DNA of 64,000 bases from Fermentimonas sp. (GCA_015478775.1 JADMKP010000010.1:298593-362592), one strand, 5' to 3'. Positions 25,550 to 35,712 are shown, counted from the stretch's first letter. Made by a program: numbers and translations. The notes: a model not told the origin generated them from the sequence alone.

Positions 25550-26445
25550 ATGTAGAAATAGGAGATTTAAAACTGAAAAATCCAGTTACAACTGCTTCAG
25601 GAACTTTTGGGTACGGAACAGAGTACAAAGATTTCATTGATTTAGGTAGACTTGGTGGCATTTTCGTAAAGGGAACTACTGCTGAGCCACGACAAGGTAA
25701 TAATTACCCCAGAATGGCAGAGACTCCTTCAGGAATGCTCAATTCTGTGGGACTTCAGAATAAGGGAGTCGACTATTTTGTGGAGCACCTATATCCCGTC
25801 ATAAAAGAGTACGATACACATATAATTGTAAATGTTTCCGGCTCCACAATTGATGATTATATTAAATGTACAGAAAAGCTTGCAAAACTGGATAAGATGC
25901 CGGCTATAGAGTTAAATATCTCTTGTCCCAATGTAAAAGAAGGCGGTATGGCCTTTGGTGTATCATGCGAATCTGCGGCTAAAGTTACACGTGCTGTAAG
26001 AGATATATTCCCTAAAACACTAATTGTAAAACTTTCTCCTAATGTAACTAACATAGCCGATATAGCCCGTGCTGTTGAAGGAGAAGGTGCAGATTCAGTG
26101 TCACTTGTAAATACCTTTATGGGAATGGCAATAGATATAGAAAAAAGAATACCAAAACTCTCAACTGTTACTGGTGGCCTTTCGGGCCCTTGTATTAAAC
26201 CAATAGCAGTAAGAATGGTATGGGAAGTTTATAATGCCGTTAAAATTCCTATAATCGGGATGGGTGGAATTAGCAATTGGCAAGACGCTATCGAATTTAT
26301 TCTTGCCGGATCTCGCGCAATTCAAGTGGGCACATATAATTTTATCGATCCCACAGTCTCGGTAAAAATCGTAGACGGAATAAATGAATATCTCGACAGG
26401 CATAATATTGAATCAGTTAATGATTTGGTAGGTCAAATGCTCTAA
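25537..26445 (+). CDS. pyrD: Dihydroorotate dehydrogenase B catalytic subunit
   Basis: A 302-residue FMN-containing class 1B dihydroorotate dehydrogenase. [13 protein letters not shown] and [13 protein letters not shown] lie early; [12 protein letters not shown] contains the substrate-side region, [10 protein letters not shown] the lysine strand, and [26 protein letters not shown] the phosphate site. The catalytic Cys typical of class 1 is expected around residue 130 (VSCESA region). It pairs with pyrK; pyrF is at 52 kb, so the pathway genes are scattered. Confidence 0.95.
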   Translation: MARLNVEIGDLKLKNPVTTASGTFGYGTEYKDFIDLGRLGGIFVKGTTAEPRQGNNYPRMAETPSGMLNSVGLQNKGVDYFVEHLYPVIKEYDTHIIVNVSGSTIDDYIKCTEKLAKLDKMPAIELNISCPNVKEGGMAFGVSCESAAKVTRAVRDIFPKTLIVKLSPNVTNIADIARAVEGEGADSVSLVNTFMGMAIDIEKRIPKLSTVTGGLSGPCIKPIAVRMVWEVYNAVKIPIIGMGGISNWQDAIEFILAGSRAIQVGTYNFIDPTVSVKIVDGINEYLDRHNIESVNDLVGQML

Positions 26446-26530
26446 TTGATTACTAATTTGCAATTCAATATGATATATGATTCTATTTTAACAACAATAG
26501 TATCATTTTGTAATATTTATTACCTTTATA

Positions 26531-26561
26531 TTTGACAAAAAGAAAATATACACTATCTTTG
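26531..26561 (+). promoter_or_regulatory. Consensus sigma-ABfr promoter of asnA
   Basis: TTTG (26531-26534), exactly 19 bases, then TATCTTTG (26554-26561). This is a textbook match to the Bacteroidota promoter and lies 28 bp before the start codon. Confidence 0.85.
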
Positions 26562-26589
26562 CTTGACAAAAAATAGAAAATATTTCTGA

Positions 26590-27642
26590 ATGATTACACA
26601 GGTTATGCCAAATTTATACATCCCTCAAGATTATAAACCTCTACTAAGTCTCGAGCAGACTGAGTTAGGAATCAAAAACATCAAAGATTTTTTTCAAATA
26701 AATCTCTCTTCCGAATTACGGTTACGAAGAGTAACAGCCCCCCTTTTTGTTGAAAGTGGTACAGGAATTAATGATGATTTAAATGGTATAGAACGTCCTG
26801 TTCGTTTTCCAATTAAAGATCTTGGAGATAAAAGTGCAGAAATTGTGCACTCATTGGCTAAATGGAAACGCTTAACTCTTGCCGACTACAATATAGAAAA
26901 AGGATTCGGTATTTATACCGATATGAATGCTATACGTGCAGATGAAGAGCTCGATAATACTCATTCGCTTTATGTAGATCAATGGGATTGGGAACTTGTT
27001 ATTGGAGAAAATGAAAGATCAATCTCTTTCTTAAAGCAGATAGTTAGGCGTATATATGCTGCCATGCTTCGCACCGAATATTTGGTTTACGAACTGTTTC
27101 CTGTAATAAAACCACAATTACCTTGCGAAATTACATTCATTCATGCCGAAGAGCTCTTACAGAGATATCCCAACATGAATGATAAACAACGCGAAGATGC
27201 TATTTCTAAAGAATATGGTGCCGTATTTATTATGGGCATTGGTTCTCCACTTTCAAATGGTTTGCCTCACGACGGACGTGCACCCGATTACGACGATTGG
27301 AGCACTATTAATGAAGATGGGTATATTGGGCTCAACGGCGACTTGCTTGTTTGGAATCCTGTATTAAATAAAGCAGTAGAACTCTCTTCAATGGGAATAA
27401 GAGTGGACTCTGAAGCTTTAAAAAAACAAATCAAATCGGTAGGACAAGAAGAACGTCTTTCTCTGTATTTCCATAAAAGATTAATCGACAATGAATTACC
27501 TCTTTCTATTGGTGGTGGAATAGGACAATCACGTCTGTGCATGTTTTATTTGCGTAAAGCACATATAGGTGAAATTCAATCGAGTATCTGGCCATCAGAT
27601 ATGAAAGATAAAGCCAAAAAACATGAGATATTCCTAATATAA
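26590..27642 (+). CDS. asnA: Aspartate--ammonia ligase
   Basis: A 350-residue ammonia-dependent asparagine synthetase, structurally a class II aminoacyl-tRNA synthetase-like enzyme. Visible motifs are LRRVTAPLFVESGTGINDDLNG near the N-terminus (best seen as APLFVESGTGINDDLNG), HSLAKWKRLTL, IYTDMNAIRADE and the terminal SIGGGIGQSRLCMFYLRK, equivalent to motif 3. Length is slightly above the E. coli protein (330). It has its own consensus promoter. Confidence 0.96.
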   Translation: MITQVMPNLYIPQDYKPLLSLEQTELGIKNIKDFFQINLSSELRLRRVTAPLFVESGTGINDDLNGIERPVRFPIKDLGDKSAEIVHSLAKWKRLTLADYNIEKGFGIYTDMNAIRADEELDNTHSLYVDQWDWELVIGENERSISFLKQIVRRIYAAMLRTEYLVYELFPVIKPQLPCEITFIHAEELLQRYPNMNDKQREDAISKEYGAVFIMGIGSPLSNGLPHDGRAPDYDDWSTINEDGYIGLNGDLLVWNPVLNKAVELSSMGIRVDSEALKKQIKSVGQEERLSLYFHKRLIDNELPLSIGGGIGQSRLCMFYLRKAHIGEIQSSIWPSDMKDKAKKHEIFLI

Positions 27643-27722
27643 GTTGAGCAATAATCTCATTCAATTGTATTTTTCTAATCTTTTAGAACAACTTATCATT
27701 TTACCTTTAATAACTTTATATC

Positions 27723-28385
27723 ATGGATGTTAAGATTGAAGAAGGATGGAAATCACAATTAAAAGATGAGTTCGATAAACCATATTTTTCTGAATTAGTG
27801 AGGTTTGTAAAAGAGGAATATAGAACAAAAACAATCTATCCACCTTCAAATTTGATTTTTAACGCTTTCAATTGCACCCCCTTCAATGAGGTAAAGGTTG
27901 TAATTGTTGGACAAGACCCTTATCATCAACCCCATCAAGCGCAGGGTTTGTGCTTCTCCGTTAATGATGGTATTAGAATACCTCCTTCTCTTGTAAATAT
28001 TTATAAAGAGATACATTTGGATTTAGATACCCCAATATCTTCCTCTGGAAACCTCGAGCGATGGGCAAAGCAAGGTGTTTTGCTACTAAATGCAACTCTT
28101 ACTGTAAGTGCCGGAGCTGCCGGTTCGCATCAAGGAAAAGGTTGGGAGCAATTTACAGATAGTGTTATTGACTCCCTTTCAATAAATAGAAATAATTTAG
28201 TATTTATGCTTTGGGGATCTTATGCACAGAAGAAAGGTGCAAACATAGATCAAAAAAAGCATTTGGTAATGAAGTCGGTACACCCATCACCACTATCTGC
28301 TCATAGAGGTTTTTTCGGCAACAAGCACTTTAGCAGAGCAAATGAATATCTTATTTCAAAAGGAAAAAGCCCCATAGAGTGGTAA
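27723..28385 (+). CDS. ung: Uracil-DNA glycosylase
   Basis: A 220-residue family 1 UDG that excises uracil from DNA. The catalytic water-activating motif VGQDPYHQPHQAQGLCFSV (Asp at about residue 64) and the minor-groove loop HPSPLSAHRGFFG with its His are intact, as is LLLNATLTVSAG. It converges with sufB and is monocistronic. Confidence 0.96.
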   Translation: MDVKIEEGWKSQLKDEFDKPYFSELVRFVKEEYRTKTIYPPSNLIFNAFNCTPFNEVKVVIVGQDPYHQPHQAQGLCFSVNDGIRIPPSLVNIYKEIHLDLDTPISSSGNLERWAKQGVLLLNATLTVSAGAAGSHQGKGWEQFTDSVIDSLSINRNNLVFMLWGSYAQKKGANIDQKKHLVMKSVHPSPLSAHRGFFGNKHFSRANEYLISKGKSPIEW

Positions 28386-28514
28386 AACCAAAACTACAGG
28401 ACTTTATATATAACTATTTATTGTAATACAACTTGTTACACTAAACTACTTTGATTGTATAATTTATATATTTTGATAATAGAACTAAATCATTTATACA
28501 ATATAAATCGCAAA

Positions 28515-29966
28515 TTATCCAACACTTCCCTCTAGGGAAATCTGTAGTAATTTCTGAGCTTCTACAGCAAACTCCATTGGCAGCTTGTTTACAACCTCTT
28601 TCACATATCCATTTACAATAAGGCCGATAGCCTCTTCCTCACCCAAACCACGTTGGTTGCAGTAGAATATCTGGTCTTCACTAATCTTAGAGGTTGTTGC
28701 CTCATGTTCCAATACCGCAGTAGGATGCTGTATATCGGTGTAAGGGAAAGTATGCGCACCGCAATGATCGGTAAGCAGTAAGCTATCGCATTGAGAGTGA
28801 TTCCTTGCATTCTCTGCTTTCTTTGTCACTTTCACCAAACCTCTGTAGCTATTCTGACTACTTCCTGCCGAAATACCTTTAGATACAATTCTACTACGGG
28901 TGTTTTTACCAATATGTATCATTTTGGTACCTGTGTCTGCTTGTTGGAAGTTATTTGTAACCGCAACCGAGTAAAATTCGCCTACCGAATTATCACCTTC
29001 CAATATACAAGATGGGTATTTCCATGTGATAGCTGAACCGGTTTCAACCTGTGTCCACGATATCTTAGAATAATCACCCTTACAAATACCACGTTTAGTA
29101 ACGAAGTTATATACACCACCCACACCGTTTTTATCTCCAGGATACCAGTTCTGTACAGTTGAGTACTTCACTTCGGCATGATCAAGAGCAATAATTTCAA
29201 CTATCGCAGCGTGCAATTGGTTCTCGTCTCTCATCGGAGCAGTACAGCCCTCAAGATAACTTACATACGAGCTCTCATCTGCAACAATAAGAGTACGTTC
29301 AAACTGTCCGGTGTTTGCAGTATTAATACGGAAATAGGTAGATAATTCCATCGGACATCTTACACCCTTAGGAATATATACAAATGAGCCATCACTGAAA
29401 ACCGCCGAGTTTAATGCTCCAAAGAAATTATCCTTATAAGGAACAACAGTTCCAAGATACTTTCTAACCAAGTCGGGGTGATGTTTAACCGCTTCACTAA
29501 AAGAGCAGAAAATAATTCCCTTCTCGGCAAGTGCCTCTTTAAAGGTAGTTTTAATAGAAACACTGTCCATTACTGCATCAACAGCAACACCAGTTAGCAT
29601 TTTTTGCTCGTTCAAAGAAATACCAAGCCTTTCAAAAGTTTTCAATAGCTCGGGATCCACCTCATCAAGACTTCCGGGTTTCTTCTTTTTTGATGGATCT
29701 GCATAATATATCATATCTTGATAGTCTATTGGCGGAATATTTAAATGTGCCCAGTCAGGCATCTCCATTGTCAACCAATAACGATAAGACTTAAGTCTAA
29801 ACTCAAGCAACCACTCAGGTTCTTCTTTCTGTTCAGATATATGGCGAATAACATCCTCATTTAACCCTTTCTCTATTACATATGTCACCACATTGGTGGT
29901 AAAACCATATTTATATTCTTGTGTGGTTATTTCGGATAATATTTGATCTTGATCTAACTCTTGCAT
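28515..29966 (-). CDS. sufB: Fe-S cluster scaffold protein SufB
   Basis: A 483-residue SufB, scaffold of the SUF [Fe-S] assembly complex SufBC2D. Visible are the [16 protein letters not shown] segment, [18 protein letters not shown] and the C-terminal [18 protein letters not shown] stretch. In most Bacteroidota sufB is followed by sufC, sufD and sufS, but here the downstream neighbour is the convergent ung gene, so the partners must be elsewhere. A promoter-like TATATTTG is found upstream. Confidence 0.95.
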   Translation of the reverse strand: MQELDQDQILSEITTQEYKYGFTTNVVTYVIEKGLNEDVIRHISEQKEEPEWLLEFRLKSYRYWLTMEMPDWAHLNIPPIDYQDMIYYADPSKKKKPGSLDEVDPELLKTFERLGISLNEQKMLTGVAVDAVMDSVSIKTTFKEALAEKGIIFCSFSEAVKHHPDLVRKYLGTVVPYKDNFFGALNSAVFSDGSFVYIPKGVRCPMELSTYFRINTANTGQFERTLIVADESSYVSYLEGCTAPMRDENQLHAAIVEIIALDHAEVKYSTVQNWYPGDKNGVGGVYNFVTKRGICKGDYSKISWTQVETGSAITWKYPSCILEGDNSVGEFYSVAVTNNFQQADTGTKMIHIGKNTRSRIVSKGISAGSSQNSYRGLVKVTKKAENARNHSQCDSLLLTDHCGAHTFPYTDIQHPTAVLEHEATTSKISEDQIFYCNQRGLGEEEAIGLIVNGYVKEVVNKLPMEFAVEAQKLLQISLEGSVG

Positions 29967-30033
29967 AATTTAAACTGTTTAAAAAAAGTTTGCATGACAA
30001 ATAGTAACAACTATTCTATTGCTTTTGTTTATG

Positions 30034-30064
30034 CAAATATACTGTTTTTTCTTATATTACTAAA
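30034..30064 (-). promoter_or_regulatory. Promoter of sufB
   Basis: Read on the minus strand: TTTA at the -33 position, 19 bases, then TATATTTG, about 67 bp before the sufB start. The -33 box differs from consensus in one base. Confidence 0.6.
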
Positions 30065-30228
30065 GCATACATTGTTATACTCTTTTGATATAAAGTTTTA
30101 AATAGTTAAATAACAACAGTTTCAAATTTAAGCTTGCATATTATTAAAAAGTTTCCAAAACAGTAATTTGAACAAACCTATGACCTGGAATGTTAAATGA
30201 AAGAATTACAAATAAAATAAAATTAAAT

Positions 30229-30798
30229 ATGAAAAAATTATTTTTGCTTTCAGTAGCTTTAATAGCTGGTTTAAGCTTAATGGCTCAGTCTCAATATAAA
30301 GTAGACCCTGCACACTCATCAATAAACTTTAAGGTTAAGCATAGCGGGATAACCTTTGTAAATGGCAAGTTCGAAAAATTCGACGGTGGAATTATTGGAG
30401 ATATTAATAATCCTGAACAGATGAGAGTATTCTTCAATGTGGACGTAACTAGCATCAACACAAGTGTTGAAATGCGTGACAATCATTTACGCAGTGCCGA
30501 TTTCTTCGAGGTTGAGAAATTTCCTGCCATGACTTTCGAAAGCACAAGCATTGAGAAGGTAGAAGGTGAAAACTACAAACTACACGGTAAGCTTCAGATA
30601 AAAGATGTAACCAAAGATGTTACTTTTGATGTTGTATATGGGGGTTCGGTAAAAGGACAGGATGGCTCTGAAGTTGTAGGTTTTACAGCAAAAAATACAA
30701 TAAACAGACTCGACTATAATGTTGCTTACGATCCGGACGGAGCTGGCATTGGTAAAGATGTACACATTGTTCTTTATCTTGAATTTAAGAAAGAATAA
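30229..30798 (+). CDS. YceI-family periplasmic protein
   Basis: A 189-residue protein with a signal peptide (LSLMAQ) and a full YceI lipocalin-like domain: QYKVDPAHSSINFKVKHSGI at the start of the mature chain, then MRDNHLRSADFFEVEKFPAMTFES and KDVTKDVTFDV. YceI proteins bind isoprenoid-like lipids such as polyprenyl quinones. The ATG preceding the signal peptide was chosen over one 39 bp upstream. It is monocistronic, ended by a very stable hairpin. Confidence 0.9.
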   Translation: MKKLFLLSVALIAGLSLMAQSQYKVDPAHSSINFKVKHSGITFVNGKFEKFDGGIIGDINNPEQMRVFFNVDVTSINTSVEMRDNHLRSADFFEVEKFPAMTFESTSIEKVEGENYKLHGKLQIKDVTKDVTFDVVYGGSVKGQDGSEVVGFTAKNTINRLDYNVAYDPDGAGIGKDVHIVLYLEFKKE

Positions 30799-30844
30799 TT
30801 CCTTATTAAATAATCATTTAATAAGCCTAATACACTTAGGATAT

Positions 30845-30883
30845 AAAATAAGAAAGTCGGTTAATAGCCGACTTTCTTATTTT
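30845..30883. terminator. Bidirectional terminator, perfect 16-bp stem
   Basis: Arms AAAATAAGAAAGTCGG and CCGACTTTCTTATTTT with a 7-base loop sit between the converging YceI and DUF3298 genes. The A- and T-rich ends let it work in both directions. Confidence 0.92.
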
Positions 30884-30913
30884 ATTTAATCACCTTTCTT
30901 AAAAAATAAAACT

Positions 30914-31780
30914 CTACTTATTATCTTTAAAATATCTTGCAATAATACCATTTGGTAATATTATATCTTCAAGCTCACTATAAGGAACAACAACATCAAT
31001 AACTCCCATTGAGTAAGGAGCAATCTCATACTGATTATATGAGTAGTTAATAGCATCTTTGCTTAACCAAAAATTATTGTTTGGCACTATATCTTCAATT
31101 GTAAAGAAGCCGCTCATCAATAAAGAATCTGGAACTTCAGCGTTATACTCCTTCATTATGCTCTGCACAATTTTGTCTGTCAATTTCCTGAAATAATCTG
31201 GCATAAACAAATCCTCTTCTGAGATAGTTACAAGCTCATTCAAATCGATATTTGTATAAATAATATTGTATGAACCATGTGCACCACCTTCATAATCACT
31301 ATATTCAACTGCATAGCTTAATAAAGAATCGTTTTCAAATAATATTTTATTGTTGGTGTTTATATAATACCAATACCAAGAAGGAGTAGTGCCGTCTAAG
31401 CGAGACTTTTCTTCGTAATAAAGGTTCGACAAAGATTTATATCTCTCTGTATAATCACTTACATACTTATCTATTGCTGCCTGCGGACTCATAGAGTCAT
31501 ACTCCATATCTCCAAAGAAAGTACCTTTAAAAATTTTCTCTAGCCTTGCCAGACTCTCTACATCTCTAAACTTAGTTGGATAAATGAAAGTGATATTAAC
31601 ATCAGAAAATGGCAGAGTAGTATCATTTTCGGCCAGAAGGGGTATTTGTTTACTTACAACAATGCTGTCATATACAATTCTGGTTGATTTACTACCCCTT
31701 CTGTTGCCTTCACAAGATGTAAGTATAGAAGTAGCAAACAACACTAATAGAGCGGTATAAAAAAAACTATTTGTTTTCAT
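30914..31780 (-). CDS. DUF3298 lipoprotein (paralogue of 5771-6676)
   Basis: A 288-residue predicted lipoprotein with a lipobox at ATSILTSC. It shares the layout of the window's other DUF3298 protein: DVNITFIYPTKF, an AAIDKYVSDYTERY helix, a YSDYEGGAHGSYNIIYTNIDL strand region with the GGAH signature, and EDIVPNNNFWLSKDAINYSYN followed by APYSMGVIDVVVPYSEL. A start five codons upstream is possible, but the Met before the signal peptide is preferred. It lies 67 bp after the DUF4831 gene and may be cotranscribed with pheS. Confidence 0.82.
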   Translation of the reverse strand: MKTNSFFYTALLVLFATSILTSCEGNRRGSKSTRIVYDSIVVSKQIPLLAENDTTLPFSDVNITFIYPTKFRDVESLARLEKIFKGTFFGDMEYDSMSPQAAIDKYVSDYTERYKSLSNLYYEEKSRLDGTTPSWYWYYINTNNKILFENDSLLSYAVEYSDYEGGAHGSYNIIYTNIDLNELVTISEEDLFMPDYFRKLTDKIVQSIMKEYNAEVPDSLLMSGFFTIEDIVPNNNFWLSKDAINYSYNQYEIAPYSMGVIDVVVPYSELEDIILPNGIIARYFKDNK

Positions 31781-31847
31781 CGTTTTACAATACATTATAC
31801 AATGTTATTTATTAGAGATTATAACCCCTCTAGCAACTAATGGTTTA

Positions 31848-32927
31848 TTACTGTACAACCTGTTTAACAGCACCCAATTCAGGATAGAAATACACCTTTA
31901 CAGGTTGTTTATTATTATCGAACATTTTCCTAACAAGCACATCCTTGGTTCCAAACTGTACTACATCAACCTCCATATTCTTAGCAACACTGTTTTTGAA
32001 CTCAATAGCAAGATCTGCTTTTGCAGGTATATTATAAACTATACCTTCACTCAGCTTAGACTCTAAACGTTGCAAGTCCTTTGCACTTAGTTGCATATCT
32101 ACCTTTGGAGTTTTGTTTGTAAGCGATAAATATATTGGTTCACCGGCTAGGTTATCAACATCAACTACACCCAGTTTTTCAGAAAAACGTGCTATAACTT
32201 GTCTGTCTATATTATTTTGTTCGGGTACTATAACCACTGTTTTTGTGAAATATTCGGTTTCTAATGTACCCGCAAATAATTCGGTTAGTGCCTTCTCTTG
32301 TCTGTCTATTTCGCCCATAACAACATTGTAAGCATTACCGTCGGGGGGCATGCTTTCTGCTTCGCCCGATAGTATATCGTTGCGACTTCTTCTAAGATCA
32401 AAAATTTGTCTAGCCACAAGCTCAGCCTGTTTTGCTGTTGAGCCCGCCATAAGTGTTTCTTGAGAAAGATATCTGCGTGGATTTTCTGAGGGTGATATAC
32501 CAGCTGGAATAATAAGTTCTGCTCTTACTTCTGACTCCTGTTCTGCATTAATAGAAACAATTAGGCCATCCTCCCTTAAAAATACAAAAGGCTCAACACT
32601 CTTAGGTCTGAAAGCAACCATATACGTGTTGTTTTTATCCGGAATACCCCTGTTTACTACATTAATATCTTCAAGAGTGTAAACAACTCTGTTTTCTATA
32701 ACAGGGTTATCAATTGCAAGATAGCGCTGTGCGAAAGTATAAAAATCGCCTCTCTGATAAGTGCTTTTTTTAATTGTCAGAGTCACCTCAAAGGTCGTCA
32801 ACGGGAGTGAATAAACCACTCCATAATCGTTTGCTTTAATTGCATTAACTCTAACAGTCTTCTGTGCAGAAACACACGAAGAAATAATAAGCATTAACGT
32901 AAGGATATAGCTTTTTACTCTCATCAT
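31848..32927 (-). CDS. DUF4831 family protein
   Basis: A 359-residue exported protein of DUF4831, a family largely confined to Bacteroidales. The signal region ends near SCVSAQ, where the Cys could also act as a lipobox. The mature N-terminus reads VNAIKANDYGVVYSLPLTTFEVTLTI, and later a YLSQETLMAGSTAKQAELVARQIFDLR helix and the SGEAESMPPDGNAYN segment are family landmarks. The function is unknown. It is 20 bp downstream of pheS and likely in the same transcript. Confidence 0.85.
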   Translation of the reverse strand: MMRVKSYILTLMLIISSCVSAQKTVRVNAIKANDYGVVYSLPLTTFEVTLTIKKSTYQRGDFYTFAQRYLAIDNPVIENRVVYTLEDINVVNRGIPDKNNTYMVAFRPKSVEPFVFLREDGLIVSINAEQESEVRAELIIPAGISPSENPRRYLSQETLMAGSTAKQAELVARQIFDLRRSRNDILSGEAESMPPDGNAYNVVMGEIDRQEKALTELFAGTLETEYFTKTVVIVPEQNNIDRQVIARFSEKLGVVDVDNLAGEPIYLSLTNKTPKVDMQLSAKDLQRLESKLSEGIVYNIPAKADLAIEFKNSVAKNMEVDVVQFGTKDVLVRKMFDNNKQPVKVYFYPELGAVKQVVQ

Positions 32928-32946
32928 TATAAAGGTTTTAATCTGA

Positions 32947-33966
32947 TTAATATGCCGATTTAAACTGTTCTAAAAATCTAATATCGTTTTCAGAGAACAA
33001 TCTTAAATCTTTTACCTGATATTTTAGGTTTGTGATACGTTCAATACCCATTCCAAGTGCATAACCAGTATATGTTTTACTGTCAATACCACAATTTTCC
33101 AACACATTGGGATCTACCATTCCGCATCCCAGAATCTCTACCCAACCTGTATGCTTGCAGAACGGGCAACCACCGCCACCACAAATATTGCATGAAATAT
33201 CCATTTCGGCACTTGGCTCTGTAAATGGAAAATATGAAGGACGTAATCTGATTTTGGTTTCTTCTCCAAACATCTCTCTTGCAAAGAAAAGCAACGCTTG
33301 TTTGAGATCGGCAAACGATACATCCTTATCTATATACAGTGCTTCAACCTGATGGAAAAAGCAGTGAGCTCTATATGATATGGCTTCGTTTCTGTAAACT
33401 CTACCTGGACAAATAATACGAATAGGAGGTTGCGCATTTTCCATCACTCTTGTTTGTACCGATGATGTGTGCGTACGAAGCAAAATTTGAGGATCGTTTT
33501 GAATAAAAAATGTATCCTGCATATCCCTCGCTGGGTGATCGTCTGCAAAATTAAGTGACGAGAAAACATGCCAATCATCTTCAACTTCAGGTCCCTCTTC
33601 AATTGAAAAGCCTAGTCTCTTGAATATATCGTTAATCTCTTCTTTAACTATAGATATTGGATGTCTGGTGCCAAGTGCCACAGGATATGCAGTGCGGGTT
33701 AGGTCAATATTCAAATCACCCGCATCACTGCTTTCAAATTGCTCTTTTAGTTCATTAAATTTATCTGCCGCTTTCTGTTTCAGTTCATTAATTCTTACAC
33801 CAACCTCGCGCTTTTGTTCTGCCGGAATAGTTCTAAATGTTTCCATTAAAGAAGGTATAATACCTTTTTTACTAAGGTATTTCAACCGTAGTACTTCAAG
33901 TTCATCACTCCCCGAGGCTTTTAATTCCTCAACTTCCGAAAGAATAGCTTCTATCTTATCAATCAT
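32947..33966 (-). CDS. pheS: Phenylalanyl-tRNA synthetase alpha subunit
   Basis: A 339-residue PheS. The N-terminal coiled coil (to about 85) is followed by the class II catalytic core: HPISIVKEEINDIF, DDHPARDMQDTFF (motif 2 region), RTHTSSVQTR, and the C-terminal GYALGMGIERITNLKY (motif 3). A Cys-rich insertion CNICGGGGCPFCKHTGWVEI is present, as in many bacterial PheS. The ATG at MIDKIEAIL gives the usual length; a longer frame to 34002 would start upstream of a TATTTTTG -7-like box. Confidence 0.94.
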   Translation of the reverse strand: MIDKIEAILSEVEELKASGSDELEVLRLKYLSKKGIIPSLMETFRTIPAEQKREVGVRINELKQKAADKFNELKEQFESSDAGDLNIDLTRTAYPVALGTRHPISIVKEEINDIFKRLGFSIEEGPEVEDDWHVFSSLNFADDHPARDMQDTFFIQNDPQILLRTHTSSVQTRVMENAQPPIRIICPGRVYRNEAISYRAHCFFHQVEALYIDKDVSFADLKQALLFFAREMFGEETKIRLRPSYFPFTEPSAEMDISCNICGGGGCPFCKHTGWVEILGCGMVDPNVLENCGIDSKTYTGYALGMGIERITNLKYQVKDLRLFSENDIRFLEQFKSAY

Positions 33967-34078
33967 AATACTGTCAATACTTTCAAATCTATATAGGCAC
34001 AAAAATACACTTTTTATTACGAATTTCTCGGTTTTATCATCAAAGATTTATTATGTTTGTTATAGCTATTAAAGAAAG

Positions 34079-35416
34079 ATGTTAGAAAAAGTAAGGGAGT
34101 ATATACATAAGGAGAATCTAATTAAGGATAATACCAAGGTTATTGTTGGATTAAGCGGTGGCATGGATTCGATGGTACTTTTAGATATTCTAATGCTTTT
34201 GGGATATAATTGCATGGCAGCGCATTGCAATTTTCACTTAAGGGGTAAAGAATCTAACCGTGATGAGAAATTTGTAAAAAAGTGGTGCAAAAGCATCGAT
34301 ATACCTTATACCTCTATTAATTTCGATACAAATCAGTATGCCACGGATCGCAAAATCTCAATTGAGATGGCTGCACGTGAACTGCGATACAACTGGTTTG
34401 AGACCCTTCGCAGACACTATCAGGCAGATTATATAGCTGTGGCTCATCACAAAGATGATTCTGTTGAAACTGTTTTGCTCAATTTAATCAGGGGCACTGG
34501 CATAAAGGGGCTAACAGGCATTTCTCCAAAGAATGGGTGTGTTGTAAGACCGTTGCTTTGTATTTCTCGGTCCGAAATTGAAAATTATATTTCAGAACGT
34601 GATATTCCCTATGTAACAGATAGTACAAACAATGAAGATTTATATCTGCGAAATGCTTTAAGGTTAAACATAATACCCTCACTAGAGAAATTGAATCCTT
34701 CGGTTAAAGATACAATATATCGTACTTCTAAAAATGTAAACGAGGCAGAAAAAGTTTATTCAGAATCAATCCAGAAATCTATAAAAGAGGTTTACAGCGA
34801 CAATAAAATAGATATTAATAAACTTAGGCAAACTGCATCTCCTCGCTCTGTTTTATTTGAACTCCTCACTCCTTATAATTTTACACCTTCCACAATTGAG
34901 GATATTTCGGAAAGCATAAATTCGATTTCTGGGAAAATATTCTATTCAGATAGTAGTGCCAACTTTAATAAAAATAAGTACCGAATAATAAAAGATAGAA
35001 ATTATTTTTTATTAGACGTTGTAAATGTTATAAATAACGAGAACCAAACATATTTAATTGAAGAAGGAACAACTGAAATTAATTTTCCTCTTAACATTAA
35101 AATAAGAGAAATAGACTCTCCGTCAGATATAGAATTTAATAATAGTACTATATATATCGATGCCACTAAAATTAAATTTCCCTTAGTACTTCGAAAATGG
35201 AGAAGCGGAGATTGGTTTATTCCTTTCGGGATGAATGGCAGAAAGAAGTTAAGTGATTATTTTACAGACCGTAAGTTTAGTTTAAAAGACAAAGAAGATG
35301 CCTGGATTCTTTCTACAGGAGATGATATTGTATGGATTGTGGGCGAGAGAAACGACAACCGATTTAAGATTACAGAGAATACAAAACACATTATCTCTAT
35401 TGAATGCATTTGTTAA
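34079..35416 (+). CDS. tilS: tRNA(Ile)-lysidine synthase
   Basis: A 445-residue TilS, which makes lysidine at position 34 of the AUA-reading tRNA. The N-terminal PP-loop ATPase signature VGLSGGMDSMVLL (about 23-35) is clear, followed by AAHCNFHLRG, VAHHKDDSVETVLLNLIRGTG and the NLYLRNALR-like segment (here EDLYLRNALRLNIIP). The C-terminal TilS domain contains LVLRKWRSGDWFIPFGMNGRKKLSDYF, best seen in RKWRSGDWFIPFGM. It is divergent from pheS. Confidence 0.94.
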   Translation: MLEKVREYIHKENLIKDNTKVIVGLSGGMDSMVLLDILMLLGYNCMAAHCNFHLRGKESNRDEKFVKKWCKSIDIPYTSINFDTNQYATDRKISIEMAARELRYNWFETLRRHYQADYIAVAHHKDDSVETVLLNLIRGTGIKGLTGISPKNGCVVRPLLCISRSEIENYISERDIPYVTDSTNNEDLYLRNALRLNIIPSLEKLNPSVKDTIYRTSKNVNEAEKVYSESIQKSIKEVYSDNKIDINKLRQTASPRSVLFELLTPYNFTPSTIEDISESINSISGKIFYSDSSANFNKNKYRIIKDRNYFLLDVVNVINNENQTYLIEEGTTEINFPLNIKIREIDSPSDIEFNNSTIYIDATKIKFPLVLRKWRSGDWFIPFGMNGRKKLSDYFTDRKFSLKDKEDAWILSTGDDIVWIVGERNDNRFKITENTKHIISIECIC

Positions 35417-35539
35417 ATTAAAAAACATGTGAACAGAAACCGTTTTTTTACTGTTCTAATGCAACGTTTTCACCGTTTTTGCATCTATCAATAAAGGGAG
35501 AGAAACTAAAAGCATAAAAACATAAAAAATATTTATAAT

Positions 35540-35674
35540 ATGAGCAGCAAAGTTAAAGACATATTAATGGTGGGCGCACTTGCAAGTGTTGCCTATTTCG
35601 TATCGCGTTTCTACCGTCAAAAGAAACAAAAACAAAGAGAGTTGCGTGAGACACTGCATTTTCAGATCTTCTAA
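35540..35674 (+). CDS. Possible 44-residue small membrane protein
   Basis: A short ORF in the tilS-serS gap. The sequence has a short charged start (MSSKVKD), a hydrophobic segment of about 15 residues (ILMVGALASVAYFVSRF) and a strongly basic tail with RQKKQKQRELRE. This topology is like YtxH/small single-pass membrane proteins. No domain is recognised and there is no Shine-Dalgarno site, which is normal here. It could be chance, although the ordered composition argues for a real gene. Confidence 0.5.
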   Translation: MSSKVKDILMVGALASVAYFVSRFYRQKKQKQRELRETLHFQIF

Positions 35675-35712
35675 AATTTCTATGGCAGATATTTAATATG
35701 CGCTATTTTATG

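Noticed and set aside
33620..34072. 150-codon ORF opposite the pheS start
   Set aside because: Mostly antisense to the PheS N-terminal coiled coil, whose identity is certain.
35431..35456. Possible tilS terminator (GAACAG ... CTGTTC)
   Set aside because: The stem is only six pairs with a large loop and no following T-run; too weak to annotate.
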